From Tubulanus polymorphus (Eukaryota; Nemertea; Palaeonemertea; Tubulaniformes; Tubulanidae): a stretch of DNA of 64,000 nt. Position 1 is the first letter of the stretch. Each line of letters opens with the position of its first letter. Shown piece by piece: positions 25,036 to 38,068 of this stretch. Below the pieces are notes generated by a model. The model was not told where the DNA came from. It worked only from the letters and a program-made list of their open reading frames with translations, and ran no database searches. The DNA is taken from assembly GCF_964204645.1 (NCBI RefSeq), contig NC_134025.1:26504001-26568000 (forward strand). The letters run 5' to 3'. A program made the position numbers and the translations under genes.

Positions 25036-27377
25036 CTCATACACTTCACTACTCATTCTAGTAGATGGAGATTGAAACTAGAGAAACCTCATCAACTATT
25101 AAAACCTAAATGTCCATAGAATTTGACCCAGGGATGTATATAGTGGCTTCAAAGCAATATTTAAAATAGCATTCATAACATTCATCAATTTCTTGTAATG
25201 CGCTTTTGATGTTTACAAATATCTACAAATATCTACAGCCTATTGATGATTGACTATTTATGTACATACTATAAATCTCTGTATAGTGATTGTATTAGAA
25301 TGATCATGTAGAATGTAGCAGTAAATATATTTTCGCTTTGTATGCAATGCAATATTAGATTGAATATTTTCTCATTGATACTAATTGAAGCCGGGGGGAG
25401 GAAAGTGCTTGAGATCATGAAAAGAGAATCTTGTAGTATTTTACCATTGTAGTTATAGTAGTTAGTTTTATTTTCACTTAGGAAAATAATATCCCCTCCC
25501 CCTAGAGCAATATTAAGCATAATGTATGTATGAAGAAGACGTCCTCCGCGTCATGGATGTGTACATACGCGTACCTTACAATAGAAAGAATTGAAAGTGG
25601 TAATTTTGTGATCAATTCCATTTGGCATGTCTTCCTGTATGATTTTGCATTATCTTCCATTTGAAATGTCTTCCTATGTATTTCATCAATATTGTCCTCT
25701 GGTTATGGATGCATAGTTATATTTTAATACATTTTATGGACTGGGAAACTGTTGTGATATTTTAATGGTTTGGTTGGTGCCTGGTTGTGATCCTTTTAGT
25801 GCTTCTTTTGGAGAACTTTAGTGAATGTTTTGATTTGTGCTCATTTTTCACTTAGGCATACAAGTTTACTAAAAATATTGGGCACATATATCATTTCTGG
25901 GCAATAACATGCCATCACTGCATGTCCTAGTGCATGAATAACATAAGTGAGACCTATTGGTCCCATGAGATCCGAGGAAAGTGAAAATTAATGTGTTAGT
26001 AAGATATTGATTGTCATTATTATATATTGTCTGAAAATCTTGAAGTATAAAATTTAATTTGCTTTAAATTCTTTCTGTGGCATGTGAGTCATCGCTAGTC
26101 TTATAATAGTGGCTTTAGAAAATAGATTTAAAAAGCAGATCCCCATATAAAACTTGGACGTTGATGCAAATATTCATCAAAACAAACTAGAGTTGAATGA
26201 ATGATGTATGAAATTGAAGAAAATACATGTATATGTATTCCTCACATGCCACAGTTGATTAACAAGGCTGTATTAGATCTCAACCCATCAGTGCTGCCCC
26301 TATGAATAACGATAGCGGAATTTATGTAAACTGAAATACCGCCGGAATACGCTTTACGTTCAATACGACCACTGTGAAGTCCAATTCTATATAATACCAT
26401 ACTATGAATCGTCCTAAATTTTAAATGACATTTCCATATTTTTTTCGGGTAAATGTATTAAATTCGCAAAACTCTTTGAACAAACTTAGAACGTAGTCCG
26501 GCCATCGATAAAACACTCTTTTTTTTCGATTCCGTCGCCCTCTCCTCAACATAAAAACGCTTATAAAACGAATTCATTTATAGATAAATTGCTAGGGAGT
26601 TTCAGCCGAGCTGTTTCTCGGAATCCAGCCTGCAAATCGGTATATATTTTGTCCATTACGGCTGTTCAAAAACATGGCAAACAAGTATTACGTTAGTAAA
26701 CGTTTTTCCGCTATCGTTATCAACGCTTTATTTAATGAGACTATTCTCAATAAAGAATACAAATATAAATGATTTTTTTACCCAATTTTTTGTTTTGTTT
26801 AATCATTTGTATGGTCAGTCTGTCCATTGAATCACAGTACCAGGGATACTGGATGATCTAAGCTACAGTTCACCCCAAACTTCAAATACTAGCCCCTCTG
26901 CATTGAATGCCTGCCTTCTATCATGGGCGCCGAGTGCCCATGATTTTTACACACCATAACTGCCAAAAGTACTTGGCTTTTACTTAAGCCTTACTCTCAC
27001 AAACCATGTGGTTATTCAAGATGTCCAAATTTATGTTCCATTGTATTATCTATCATAAGCTCCGAGAATTGTGGATACAAGAGGAATTACTGGAAACATG
27101 TAGCTCCATTGTTGAAATAACTGCATTCAAATGTATCCGGTAACCAGGTAAATAGATAGGGACAATCCTTGTTAAAGAATTTTAAAAAAAACATGATAGT
27201 ATTCATGTATTCATATTTATTATCGAAATATTTATGAAACTATACATACGCTTTATAAAAAGAAACATGCTGCTAACACAATACCCATTTATACCAGGTA
27301 ATTACAAATACTGGTAAACAGTACTTCTAAAAAATGTACACTATATAAATTCGTCTTCAGTCACTGATAAGGTTTTA
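25036..27377. other. Convergent intergenic region, 3' UTRs
   Basis: No coding potential is recognised. A plus-strand AATAAA lies at 26749-26754. A minus-strand signal (TTTATT at 27216-27221) lies about 160 bases past the TMEM170 stop. A terminal-inverted-repeat element occupies 26306-26720. Confidence 0.5.
26306..26720. mobile_element. MITE-like element with terminal inverted repeats
   Basis: ATAACGATAGCGGAA at 26306-26320 is repeated in exact inverted orientation at 26706-26720, about 415 bases apart, with no open frame between. If the target repeat is TA the true ends are two bases further in. No superfamily is assigned. Confidence 0.55.
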
Positions 27378-28679
27378 TCATAATGTAGCCAAAATCCGAG
27401 TAAATGATATGAATAAAACAAGGATTGTCTGTCCAACTCCATAAACTAAACAATAAAGTGGCGCCATTGTAAATCCAGATGAGCGGTAGACTCCTGCTAT
27501 TACAGCACCTGAGTAAGAGATCAGAATACACAGTGAGAAATACAGTCAAACTTCGTTTAAAATTAGGCTATACAAAAATGATACCTTGTTTCTCCTAATC
27601 GGCAGGGTCGTTTTGTAAAATGCAATTAAATTTGTACTCAGTTCATTCCTATAACAATGTAATGTACATGGTAGATAGGCGGCCAGCCGGGTCAACTTAT
27701 AAGCAAAGGAGAAACGAGGTATGACTTTTTCAGCCTTATCACAATATTTTTTGTGCAAATTTGTATTTCTAACACTTATAGAAATACAGTCAACTCCCAA
27801 TATACCACCACAGTATGGCGGTATAACGGGGGTGTTTTACTTTGTATTCGTATAGAGATGTACATTGAGAAAACCTGGCGGTGGGGGAGGTGGCAGTAAA
27901 TGGGAGGGCAGTATATCGCAGGTTGACTATTCATTGCCACAAATGCCTATTCAAAAATACAGGGCAGATAGAAATGTTTAGCCTTATTTATAATAAACAG
28001 TTTTCATACCATAAAACAGAGTAAAGTCAAATCAAATGAAGTAACTATAATTCGAAGACTTACTGGTGATAACTCCACCAGTTAATGGACTGACTACGCC
28101 CATGACTAGAATTCCGATCGGAATAAATCGACCGATTTTATGATTCTGCAATCGACAGAAAGCAATAGCTGCGGCTATCGTGTGAACAAATATCGACGAA
28201 AACAACGCCCATAGGAACACTTGATACCAAATTTCTGTAGAGAAAAATAAACACAATTAGATAGAGCTTAAAAGTTGTGTAACTGTGGTGTAATGAATTC
28301 TGATTGATTTACCAGCAAATTTATTTATCAGGTTATTTGGTTGTAGTCCTATGACATTTTTGATTGATCCAAGCTCCCCAATCTGGAAAGAGAAGAGGTT
28401 ACACGGATAGGGACACTGGCGCCAAGCTGAAGTCATAATACTTCATACTAATTAAAACACTGACTTTGACTTGACAATGACACTATAATTAGGTAGATGT
28501 TTTTGTTTGGAAGTGGATATTTTGACTTTGTTTTACCTGTTTAATTAACTACAAACTAACTACTTATCAATCGCTATAAATCAACAATCGCGGGCCTTTT
28601 CGCCTTGTTCGAACTATATTATCAAAGATTTTATTCAATCATCTGAACAGTCAAAAAAAGCACTCAAAGTACTTACCAT
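27378..28679 (-). CDS. TMEM170A: TMEM170 family membrane protein
   Basis: Four exons: 28677-28679 (only the ATG), 28313-28382, 28064-28234 and 27378-27508, giving 124 residues. Human TMEM170A is 144. The core matches closely: EIWYQVFLWALFSSIFVH, HKIGRFIPIGILVMGVVSPL, AVIAGVYRSSG, GVGQTILVLFISFTRILATL at the C-terminus. Three hydrophobic helices are evident at about 28-48, 60-83 and 100-124. TMEM170A is known as an ER and inner-nuclear-membrane protein that promotes ER sheets and nuclear-pore assembly. The start codon is the last codon of its exon, so the Met depends on the donor at 28675-28676. TMEM170A versus TMEM170B orthology is not settled. Confidence 0.9.
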
Positions 28680-29443
28680 AAATGCAGGACCGCACAATAT
28701 CAAAGAGAGCATTCTTAAAATATATCAGCGCCTACATCCAATAACGTTCTATGGCCTCTAACGTCAAATTCTATTTTTCTCAAGGTCGGCGGCGACCAAA
28801 GCGTATCGTACTATTTACCAAGAATAACCGAGAAAAAAATACAACGTTCGCGGCGGGTGCCGCCTGTGTTCCTTCATATCAGGCCAATTTACAATCGCGC
28901 GCTCCGTACGAGTGTGGGCAGGGGGACACACGTGTCCGGCAGCCAGAGACGGGTACTTCAGTAGATTTTGATACTATCTGACTACCGAATTACTTTACCC
29001 GGGTGGTTGTCTCCACACTATAGGCGTTCCCGCTAAGTGTACCTCTGTGCCGTATATCAGACACAAGGTTCTTGATGAACCGAATTACTTGAGGAACTTA
29101 ACTCAGGCCGCCCGGTCGCCCGCGCCGGACTAACTCTGAACAAACGAAAAAAGATTTTGGAGGTGGTCACCCGTGCCACACAAAAAATACCAGACTGATT
29201 TCTGGTACCTAATTCATTTCCCATAACTTTTAAGCTGTCGCCGAACAAGACAAAAGAATAATAAGTATTTGCCGAAAATAAACTGAAACACACGGCGTGA
29301 TCTGGTGCGTGGCCACGCGTCATAGTGGCGAGTAATGGTATATATATATACAAATAAATACCAATGAGTTAGAAAACAAATATCAGGGCGACATTCAGAA
29401 AGTATCGCCTAACATTTGATTTCGTAGACAGAAGAACGCTACA
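28680..29443. promoter_or_regulatory. Divergent region between TMEM170 and the repeat-receptor gene
   Basis: There is no protein signal; the two open frames here lack relatives. TATATATATATA at 29339-29350 lies 94 bases before the first signal-peptide ATG of the plus-strand receptor and could be its TATA box, by position only. Confidence 0.4.
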
Positions 29444-32400
29444 ATGTTGGCAATGTGTGGTGTCTTGATATTCGTTTTATCATTGCTCTACGGAATCGGC
29501 AATGGGCAAGGTAAGAATCGGCGGATTTAGAAAGCGTGGCAAGCAATATTAAATTTTTGGCGCGCTCGTCGTCAGTTTCTACAATATGATTATATGAATT
29601 TTAGAGATTTTCTTCAAATAAACATTTACCAATTTGCCGCTTAAAATCCTGGTTAATCGAATGTTACGATGTTTGGTGTAATCAAAATTGATATTCGATA
29701 AACATGTATATCGATACATATGATTAAAAGATACTTTTTGAATACGGTCAAGTTAGGACGCACTATTATCAGAGTGTCGTAAGATTGATCATAATGAGAT
29801 CACACGCATGTATACTCATGAGCCTAAACGGAAAAAAATAACTACCATTGGAAATAAATAGGATTGGTCGTTTCACAACTTGAAAAACAATTCTTATCAT
29901 AAATTGTAGATTTACAAATGACATCATTCACGACAAGTCCAGCCACATTTTACCTGGGTGAAGCACAGAATGCCGTTCCTCTAACGATTAATATAGAAAA
30001 TGCCGATTCTTCAAACGTGATTCCTGCTGCAACATCTCCAAATGAGAACTATGTTTTCACATTCCAATTTGCAACGGGTACAACTCAAATTGGTTCAGTT
30101 ATTACAATAAGCGGTATTACACTAGCAGAAAGGCAAGTGGGTCTTGCAGCAGCGACTACTCTAACATTTACAGGTGCTACAGCAGATTATCCTGCATTAG
30201 ATGCAGTCACTTGTCCAGCAGCTACTCATCTATGTATGACTGTTGCCGAAAGTAGCACCGCTTACACAGATGCAGTAACAACTAATAATCAAGCATGTAT
30301 AACTATAACAAGAGTTTGCCAACCGGGTAAGTGCTTCTATACTTGAATCTCTGATGAATTTTAGAGATAGATTAATTCTAGAATGAATTGATTTTCATTT
30401 AGACCCAACGGCTTCTACAGGTCCAACATGGGTTGGACTAACTACACTACCACAGGGTACTGCCACATCGGTAACGTTTGACTTACCAATACAAAATGTA
30501 GCTGCATCGGGACAAGGAAATGATATCGTAGCTGCACCTACGGGCACGAAAAACTTTGCTACGGAATTGTATTTTGCGTCAGATAGCGCCGGAGCAACAG
30601 CAGTTACAGGGAATGTCGCGGCTACAGTGTCATCGAATGATGCCGCAGCTTTACCAGCAGATTCATCGACTACAGTTACTCTTCGAGCGACTGGAACTGT
30701 AACTTTACCATCTGCCATTTGCTATACTACCGACTTCTTGTGTGCCCGTGTGAAAGAAGGAGCTTCGTGTAAATGGGCTGATGCTGGCTCAACAAACAAT
30801 GTAATGTGTTCCTCGATAGTGTCAGTGAAAGCTTGCGATCCTGGTTTGTATAGATTTCTTACATTGTATTTACCGTATGGGATACCCATAAAATGAACGG
30901 TCTTTGCATTTTCAGACCCTATCACAAAGACATTTACACCACTTAGTACAGCTGAGTATATTCAACCAAACACGTTCACGTTAACATTTGATATCGTTTT
31001 CGAAAACACTGCTCCAGGCGGTAATTCAGATATAGCCTCAGTAACGGCTCCTAATTCCAATTTCAAAGTCGACATAATTTTGTCTAATATTGACATGACG
31101 ACTTGTGCTGCGGGTTCAGTGTCGATTTCATCTACTTCAAATGTTGACCAAACAGTGTCTCTAGCAAGTGGAGCAGTAACAAGTACAATATCTGGCAGTG
31201 CTTCAATAACGGTGCCTTCAGCCACATCAGACTGCAATGATATGCGGTATATTTGCGCAAGGTTGAACGTCCCCGCAACAGCATCTTACACAGATAAAGA
31301 CCTCACAAACAACTGTAAATGCGTCGATATATCGGCTCAGAAATCGTGCTTTCCTGGTACGTCTTATGATAATTTTGAGAAAATAATTTAGCCATTTGCA
31401 TGAACGTGTTAGTTAATTATGCAGAAGATTTTACACGATTTTATTCATAATAGATCTAAAGCTGAATAGTATAACGGGTACGCCAGTATCAGGAGTTCTA
31501 AATGATGCATCAGCCACAAATTATAAAATCACAACTGCCTTGAAAAATAATGCCGTGAATTCAGCAATCTACTCAGGAAACAATATTCTAGCTACAACTG
31601 GGACCGATTACAACTACGATATATCGGTTATCATTTCTAATGTTGATATCGGTGCTGGTGGAACTGATACTCTTGGACATTCTGCAATATCTATTTCATC
31701 ATATACAACACCAGCGCAAAGACAAACAGCTTTGGCAGCTCAGGCAACTACGTCGATCGTTGATATCGTCATGAGTATAACGATTGACCCGGCTTACTGT
31801 GCGAATGCGCTGTATTTATGTGCAACTGTGTCACGAGGTACCAACGCGAATTTCCCCACGGAAACAATCCTTGCAAACAATGCCCAATGTAAAGATATAT
31901 CAGCAACTTCAGATAAAACATGTACACCAGGTAAGTACATTGTACGGCGAAAAGTCATTTTATCACAGTTATGAAATGACTTATGACTGGCGTGTGTAGT
32001 CCGTTGTCATTGCCGAATGTATGAATAATACAAAAGGTATCTTATTCATTTTTAGATCCTGTTATAAATACATTCACAGTATCATCGGCTCATAATTTTA
32101 TTACTGGAGTTACTGTAGCTTCCGCCGCATTTGACATAACAATTGAGAACAGTGTCACTTCAAATGCTGATATAGCGGCTGCAACAGGAGGCAATATTAA
32201 TTTCAAAACGAACCTGATTCTTGCTAGTGCTGATATGGTGACATGTACTGCAGGATTTACAAGTACAGTTTCAACGGTCAGTAGTCAAGTAGCACTAGCA
32301 TCAGGAGCCACCACATCAGTAATCTCAGCTACAGGATCAGTAACAATGCCAACTGTAACAGCGGATTGTAACAATGCTAACTTTCTATGCGCGCAACTAG

Positions 32401-35400
32401 TAGCTGGAACTGGAGCAACTTATACAGATGGTGACACTACGAATAATTGCAAATGCGCGGATATAACTGCACAGAAATCCTGTTTCCCAGGTCGTATAAC
32501 ATCTCTAATTACCCAGAAGTTGTTGCTCAGTTGTCTAAAAACATATCCTAGTTTAAACCGTCTTGAATTTCAGATATTGATGTTCTATCCATTGTGTCAA
32601 ATGGCCCTTTGACTGCTGGAGAGAAAATAAATGATCAATCAGCCATTGATTATCAATTCAACCTTAATTTGAAAAATGTTGCAACAGCGGGTCTAGGAAA
32701 TCACATCTTACAGGCTACTGGTGCAAGTGATTACAACTATGTAGTGACCGCATATCTGTCAGATAACGATGTCAGAGGTGGAACTGCTGATACTTTGTCA
32801 CTTGGAAATATCGCCTCATTGACTTATACTTCCGGATCAGCATCAACGGAAAGAAAAGCAGCAATGGCAGCCCAGGCTACGCATTCATTAACATCGATAA
32901 ATATCAACTATCAGATACCTGATTTAACGAAATGTTTGACCGTCACATATTTATGTGCTACTGTTACTCAAGGAACAAACGCGCAATATGCAGCAGAAAC
33001 AGTAACAACTAATAATGTTCAATGTGTTGATATCAGTGCTGATATACAATGTAGTGCAGGTATGATAAACTGAAGTCATGCTTGAAGAAGAATGTTTTAA
33101 TGACTTTCTAATGGTACCATTATTTTTGTTACAGATCCAGTGATCAAGACGTTCACTCCACTTTCCACAGCGGTGTACATTCAACCTAACACGTTCTCAT
33201 TGACATTTGATGCTGTCTTTGAAAACACTGCTTCAGCAGGACACACTGACATTACGGCAGTAACAGCTCCTAATTCTAACTTCAAAGTCGACTTAATCCT
33301 GTCTAATATCGATATGACAACGTGTACTGCGGGTTCAGTCTCAATTTCTTCTACATCAAATGTTGACCAAATTGTTGCCCTTTCGAGTGGAGCCGTTACT
33401 AGTACAATATCCGGTAGTGCGTCAATCACAGTGCCTTCAGTCACCGCTGACTGTAATGATATAAGATACGTTTGCGCAAAGTTGAATGTACCATCAACTG
33501 CATCATATACAGATAGGGATCTCACAAATAACTGCAAATGTGTCGATATAACAGCCCAGAAATCCTGCTTTCCGGGTGCGTTCTAATTGGATTTAGATAA
33601 TGTTTTGAATCAATTGAGAGGTCAACCAGCTTGGAATAATTTGATCGATATTTCTTGATATTTTAGATTTAAAGATGACCAGTATAACAGGTGCTCCAGT
33701 ATCTGGAACTCTAAATGACGCATCTACAACAAGTTATAAGATCACAACAGCCTTGAAAAATAATGCAGTTAATACGGCAGCTTACTACGGAAATAACATC
33801 CTCGCCACGACTGGGACCGATTACAACTACGACATATCAGTTATCATTTCTAATGCTGATATCGGTGCTGGTGGAACTGATACTCTTGCACATTCTGCAA
33901 TTTCTATTTCATCATATACAACACCAGCTCAAAGACAAACAGCTTTAGCAGCTCAGGCAACTACGTCAATCGTTGATATCGTCATGAGTATAACGATTGA
34001 CCCGGCTAAATGTGCGAATGCTCTGTATTTATGTGCAACTGCGTCACAAGCTGCCAACGCAAAGTTTGCGGCTGAAACCATTCTAACAAATAACGCTCAG
34101 TGTAAAGATATATCAGCAACGGCGGATAAAATATGTACACCAGGTAATTTCATATGAATATTCGTGATAGTCGATACACATATCCTTTTCACACATAACT
34201 CAATGTTCTAATCGACTTGATTTCAGATCCTATCATCAAAACATTCTCAGTAGCATCGACGAATCATTTTATCACTGGAGTCGCTGTAGCTGCCGCAGCG
34301 TTTGATATTACATTTGAGAATAGTGCTACTACAAATGCTGATATAGCAGCTGCGACAGGAGCAAATATCAATTTCAAAGCAAACCTCATTCTTGCTAGTG
34401 CTGATATGGTGACATGTACTGCAGGATTTACAAGTACAGTTTCAACTGTCAGTAGTCAGGTAGCACTAGCATCAGGGGCTACCACAGCCACAATTTCAGC
34501 AACTGGATCAGTAACAATGCCAACTGTAACTGCGGACTGTAACAATGCTAACTTTCTATGTGCGCAACTTGTGGCCGGAACTGGTGCAACTTATACAGAT
34601 GGTGACAATACGAATAATTGTAAATGCGCGGATATTACTGCGCAGAAATCATGTTTTCCAGGTAAAATCGATTTATGCACTGATAATTGGTAAACATCTT
34701 GTGTGACTTCAATCGTATGTCATAAACTGTAACTACATGTAAATACCAATATACAGTTGAAGAAATATATCGGCATGTATACCTCATGGAAAAATAAATT
34801 CGCATAGAATGATTCCTTTGTAGATATCGACGTGGTGGCAATCGTGTCTAATGGTCCCGTGACTGCTGGGGAAAAACTGAATGATCAATCAGCCATTGAT
34901 TATCAATTCAACCTTAATTTGAAAAATGTTGCAACAGCTGGTCTAGGAAATAATATCTTACAAGCTACTGGTGCAAGTGATTTTAACTATGATGTGACCG
35001 CATATCTGTCAGATAACGATGTCAGAGGTGGAACTGTCGATACTTTGGCACTTGGCAATATCGCCTCATTGACTTACACTTCAGCATCAGCATCGACGGA
35101 AAGAAAAGCAGCAATGGCAGCCCAGGCTACACATTCATTAACATCGATAAATATCAATTATCAGATACCTGATTTAACGAAATGTTTGACAGTCAAATAT
35201 TTATGTGCTACTCTTACCCGAGGAACAAACGCGCGATATGCAGCAGAAACAGTTACAACTAATAATGTTCAATGTGTTGATATCAGTGCTGATATACAAT
35301 GTAGTGCAGGTATGATAATAAAAGCCACCCCTGAATCAATTCTTCCACCCATCCCGAATGATGACCCTGAACTAGCAAAAAATTATTCAATATTGTTTTT

Positions 35401-37562
35401 ACAGATCCAATAATCAAGACGTTCACTCCACTTTCCTCAGCGGTGTACATTCAACCTAACACATTCTCGTTGACGTTTGATGTTGTTTTTGAAAACATTG
35501 CTTCAGCAGGACACACTGATATAACGGCAGTAACAGCTCCTAATTCGAACTTCAAAGTCGACTTAATCCTGTCTAATATCGATATGACAACTTGTTCTGC
35601 GGGTTCTGTCTCAATTTCCTCGACTTCAAATGTTGACCAAACTGTTGCTCTTTCGAGTGGAGCCGTTTCTAGTACAATATCCGGTAGTGCATCAATCACA
35701 GTGCCTTCAGCCACATCAGACTGTAATGACATGAGATATGTTTGTGCAAAGTTGAACGTCCCTGCAACAGCATCTTATACAGATAAAGACCTTACAAACA
35801 ACTGTAAATGCACCGACGTATCCGCACAGAAGTCTTGCTTTCCTGGTGGGTTTAAACAAATCAAAGGCCGTTCAAATTCTATAACTTTTTACATCCATTA
35901 ATTTATGCATCGACATGAAAATGATTAAGTTTATATTTCTGCTTTATATGTTTACTTCATCTTTGTAGATATTCAAATGACCAGTATAACAGGTGCTCCA
36001 GTATCTGGAACTCTAAATGACGTATCAGCTACAAATTATAAGATCACGACAGGTGTAAAAAATAATGCAGTAAATACAGCAGCTTACTATGGAAATAATA
36101 TCCTCGCCACGACTGGGTCCAATTACAACTACGATATATCAGTAACCATTTCTAATGTTGATATCGGTGCTGGTGGAACTGATACTCTTGGACATTCTGC
36201 AATATCTATTTCATCATATACGACACCAGCACAAAGACAAACAGCTTTGGCAGCTCAGGCAACTACGTCGATCGTTGATATCGTCATGAGTATAACGATT
36301 GACCCGGCTAACTGTGCGAATGCACTGTATTTGTGTGCGACTGTATCTCGAGGAACCAACGCCAATCTTCCTGCGGAAACCATTCTCACAAATAACGCTC
36401 AATGTAAAGATATATCAGCAATCTCTGATAAAATATGTACACCAGGTATTTAAGGATACAGGGAATAACTGACAAATGTTGTATGTTTTATTCTAGATAT
36501 ATTGTTTTATTGTAGATAAAATTCAGATTTGGTTTCTTTTTAGATCCTATCATAAAAACCTTCTCAGTCGCTTCGACGAATCATTTTATCACTGGAGTCG
36601 CTGTTGCCGCCGCAGCGTTTGACATTTCATTTGAAAACATCGTTACTACAAATGCTGATATAGCAGCTGCAACAGGAGGCAATATTAATTTCAAAACGAA
36701 CCTGATTCTTGCAAGTGCTGATATGGTGACATGTACTGCAGGATTTACAAGTACAGTTTCAACTGTCAGTAGTCAAGTAGCACTAGCATCAGGGGCTACC
36801 ACGTCAGTAATCTCAGCGACCGGATCAGTAACAATGCCAACTGTAACAGCGGACTGTAACAATGCTAAGTACCTATGTGCACAACTTGTAGCTGGAACTG
36901 GTGCAACGTATACTGACCGGGATTCCACGAATAATTGTAAATGCGTCGATTTAACTGGACAGAGGTCATGTTTCCCAGGTATAAGCCTCGTTTTTATATC
37001 ATTGGTTTTACTATATCCATCCGCTTAAGTAATGGTGCTATTCAAATACCTTTACCTATTCATTTTAGATATCGATGCTGTAAGTATAACCTCCAACGGT
37101 CCGGTCCATGCTGGAGAGAAACTGAATGACTATTCAGCAATTGATTACAGATTCAGTTTAAATCTTCAAAACGTAGCTACAGTTAGCATTGGAAATGATA
37201 TACTACTTGCAACTGGTGCAAGTGATTATAACTATGTCGTGACTGCGTATCTGTCAGATAATGATGTCAGAGGTGGCACTGCCGATACTTTGTCATATGG
37301 TAATATCGCTTCATTGACTTATACCTCAGCATCAGCGTCGACGGAAAGAAAAGCAGCAATGGCAGCCCAGGCTACACATTCATTAACATCGATAAATATC
37401 AACTATCAGATACCTGATTCAGTGAAATGCGTGACAACAAAGTACTTATGCGTAACCGTCGATCGAGGGACAAATGCACAATACGTAGCGGAATCAGTTA
37501 CAAATAATAATATTCAGTGTTTAGATATAAGTGCCGATATCTATTGTAATGCAGGTAAATAG
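29444..37562 (+). CDS. 5' part of a giant repeat receptor, or a truncated duplicate (14 repeats)
   Basis: A signal-peptide exon (29444-29510, MLAMCGVLIFVLSLLYGIGNGQ cut at the end by a phase-1 donor) is followed by 14 repeat exons: 29910-30326 (a), 30403-30843 (b), 30916-31356 (c), 31454-31930 (d), 32056-32490 (e), 32574-33059 (f), 33135-33575 (c), 33667-34143 (d), 34227-34661 (e), 34824-35309 (f), 35405-35845 (c), 35969-36445 (d), 36544-36978 (e) and 37069-37554 (f). Every repeat exon is a multiple of three and begins and ends in phase 1. If translation runs past 37554, it stops at once (GK then TAG at 37560) and makes a secreted 2149-residue protein. No AATAAA or ATTAAA lies between 37555 and 38068, so splicing on to the repeat exon at 38429 is at least as likely. 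I do not recognise the family. Confidence 0.75.
29910..30843 (+). repeat. a-b repeat pair, first copy
   Basis: Repeat a (139 residues, four Cys, ends RVCQPG) and repeat b (147 residues, five Cys, ends ACDPG) occupy one exon each. The pair recurs almost unchanged at 38429-39367 after the second signal exon. A diverged version lies at 50576-51535, and the minus-strand paralog has one at 62813-63802. Confidence 0.85.
30916..33059 (+). repeat. c-d-e-f higher-order unit 1 of the first array
   Basis: Exons of 441, 477, 435 and 486 bases. Repeat c has the GGNSDIA variant. Repeat d has a divergent VNSAIYSGNN where most copies read VNTAAYYGNN. The e exon uses a weak donor, GTCGTA. Repeats c and e carry six Cys; d and f carry four. 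Confidence 0.85.
33135..35309 (+). repeat. c-d-e-f higher-order unit 2 of the first array
   Basis: The four exon lengths are the same as in unit 1. Repeat c has the AGHTDITA variant and carries VTADC and DITAQKS, which are otherwise typical of e repeats. Repeat d has ASQAANAKF in place of VSRGTNANF. Confidence 0.85.
35405..37554 (+). repeat. c-d-e-f higher-order unit 3 of the first array
   Basis: Same exon lengths. The last f repeat (37069-37554) ends ADIYCNAG. It is the final repeat exon before the second signal-peptide exon. Confidence 0.85.
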
Positions 37563-38068
37563 GCGTGATAATACATGTAACCTTCTTGATACTGATGTTT
37601 CGATGAGTTTGTTGACCGCCGCCAGTCTAAGGGGTATCAGCTTGTTTTCAACTCGTATTATTTTAAGACAATTGCTTTAGTAATCTTTTATGCTAGACAG
37701 TTCAATACTTGAAATAGGTTGTTTATGAGCCATATATTTCGCAATTACTTCGTCTTCGTCGCAAGGCATTTTGTCAATAGAATTATACATACCTCCCTGA
37801 ATGTAAATGACTTTTCAACAAAAGATATTTGTCGACCGTAACTGCTCTAATCTGGTTTTCGTGACCACTCACTAATTCCACCGAAGCGTTGAAAAATAAT
37901 CTAATCTTTGGCCATTAGTAAACATTTCAGCGAATGAGTGAATTGTTTTGCGCCTATGTTACATATATTTCTGACCAAGAGCGGCGGTTTTCATCGAGAA
38001 AGGGAATAACTAAATGTCTGATAGACCTCACTTTCAAAATATCTTTGTTATGGATTAGGGAAAATACA
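37555..38068 (+). promoter_or_regulatory. Candidate internal promoter before the second signal exon
   Basis: This 514-base stretch separates repeat exon f from a new signal-peptide exon. Most introns in the array are 60-160 bases. It holds no repeat, no polyadenylation signal and no clear TATA box. The promoter role is inferred from the signal-peptide ATG at 38069. Confidence 0.35.

Noticed and set aside
28751-29353. Open frames of 76 and 98 codons on opposite strands
   Set aside because: They lie in the divergent promoter region, overlap no splice-consistent exon and have no recognisable relatives.
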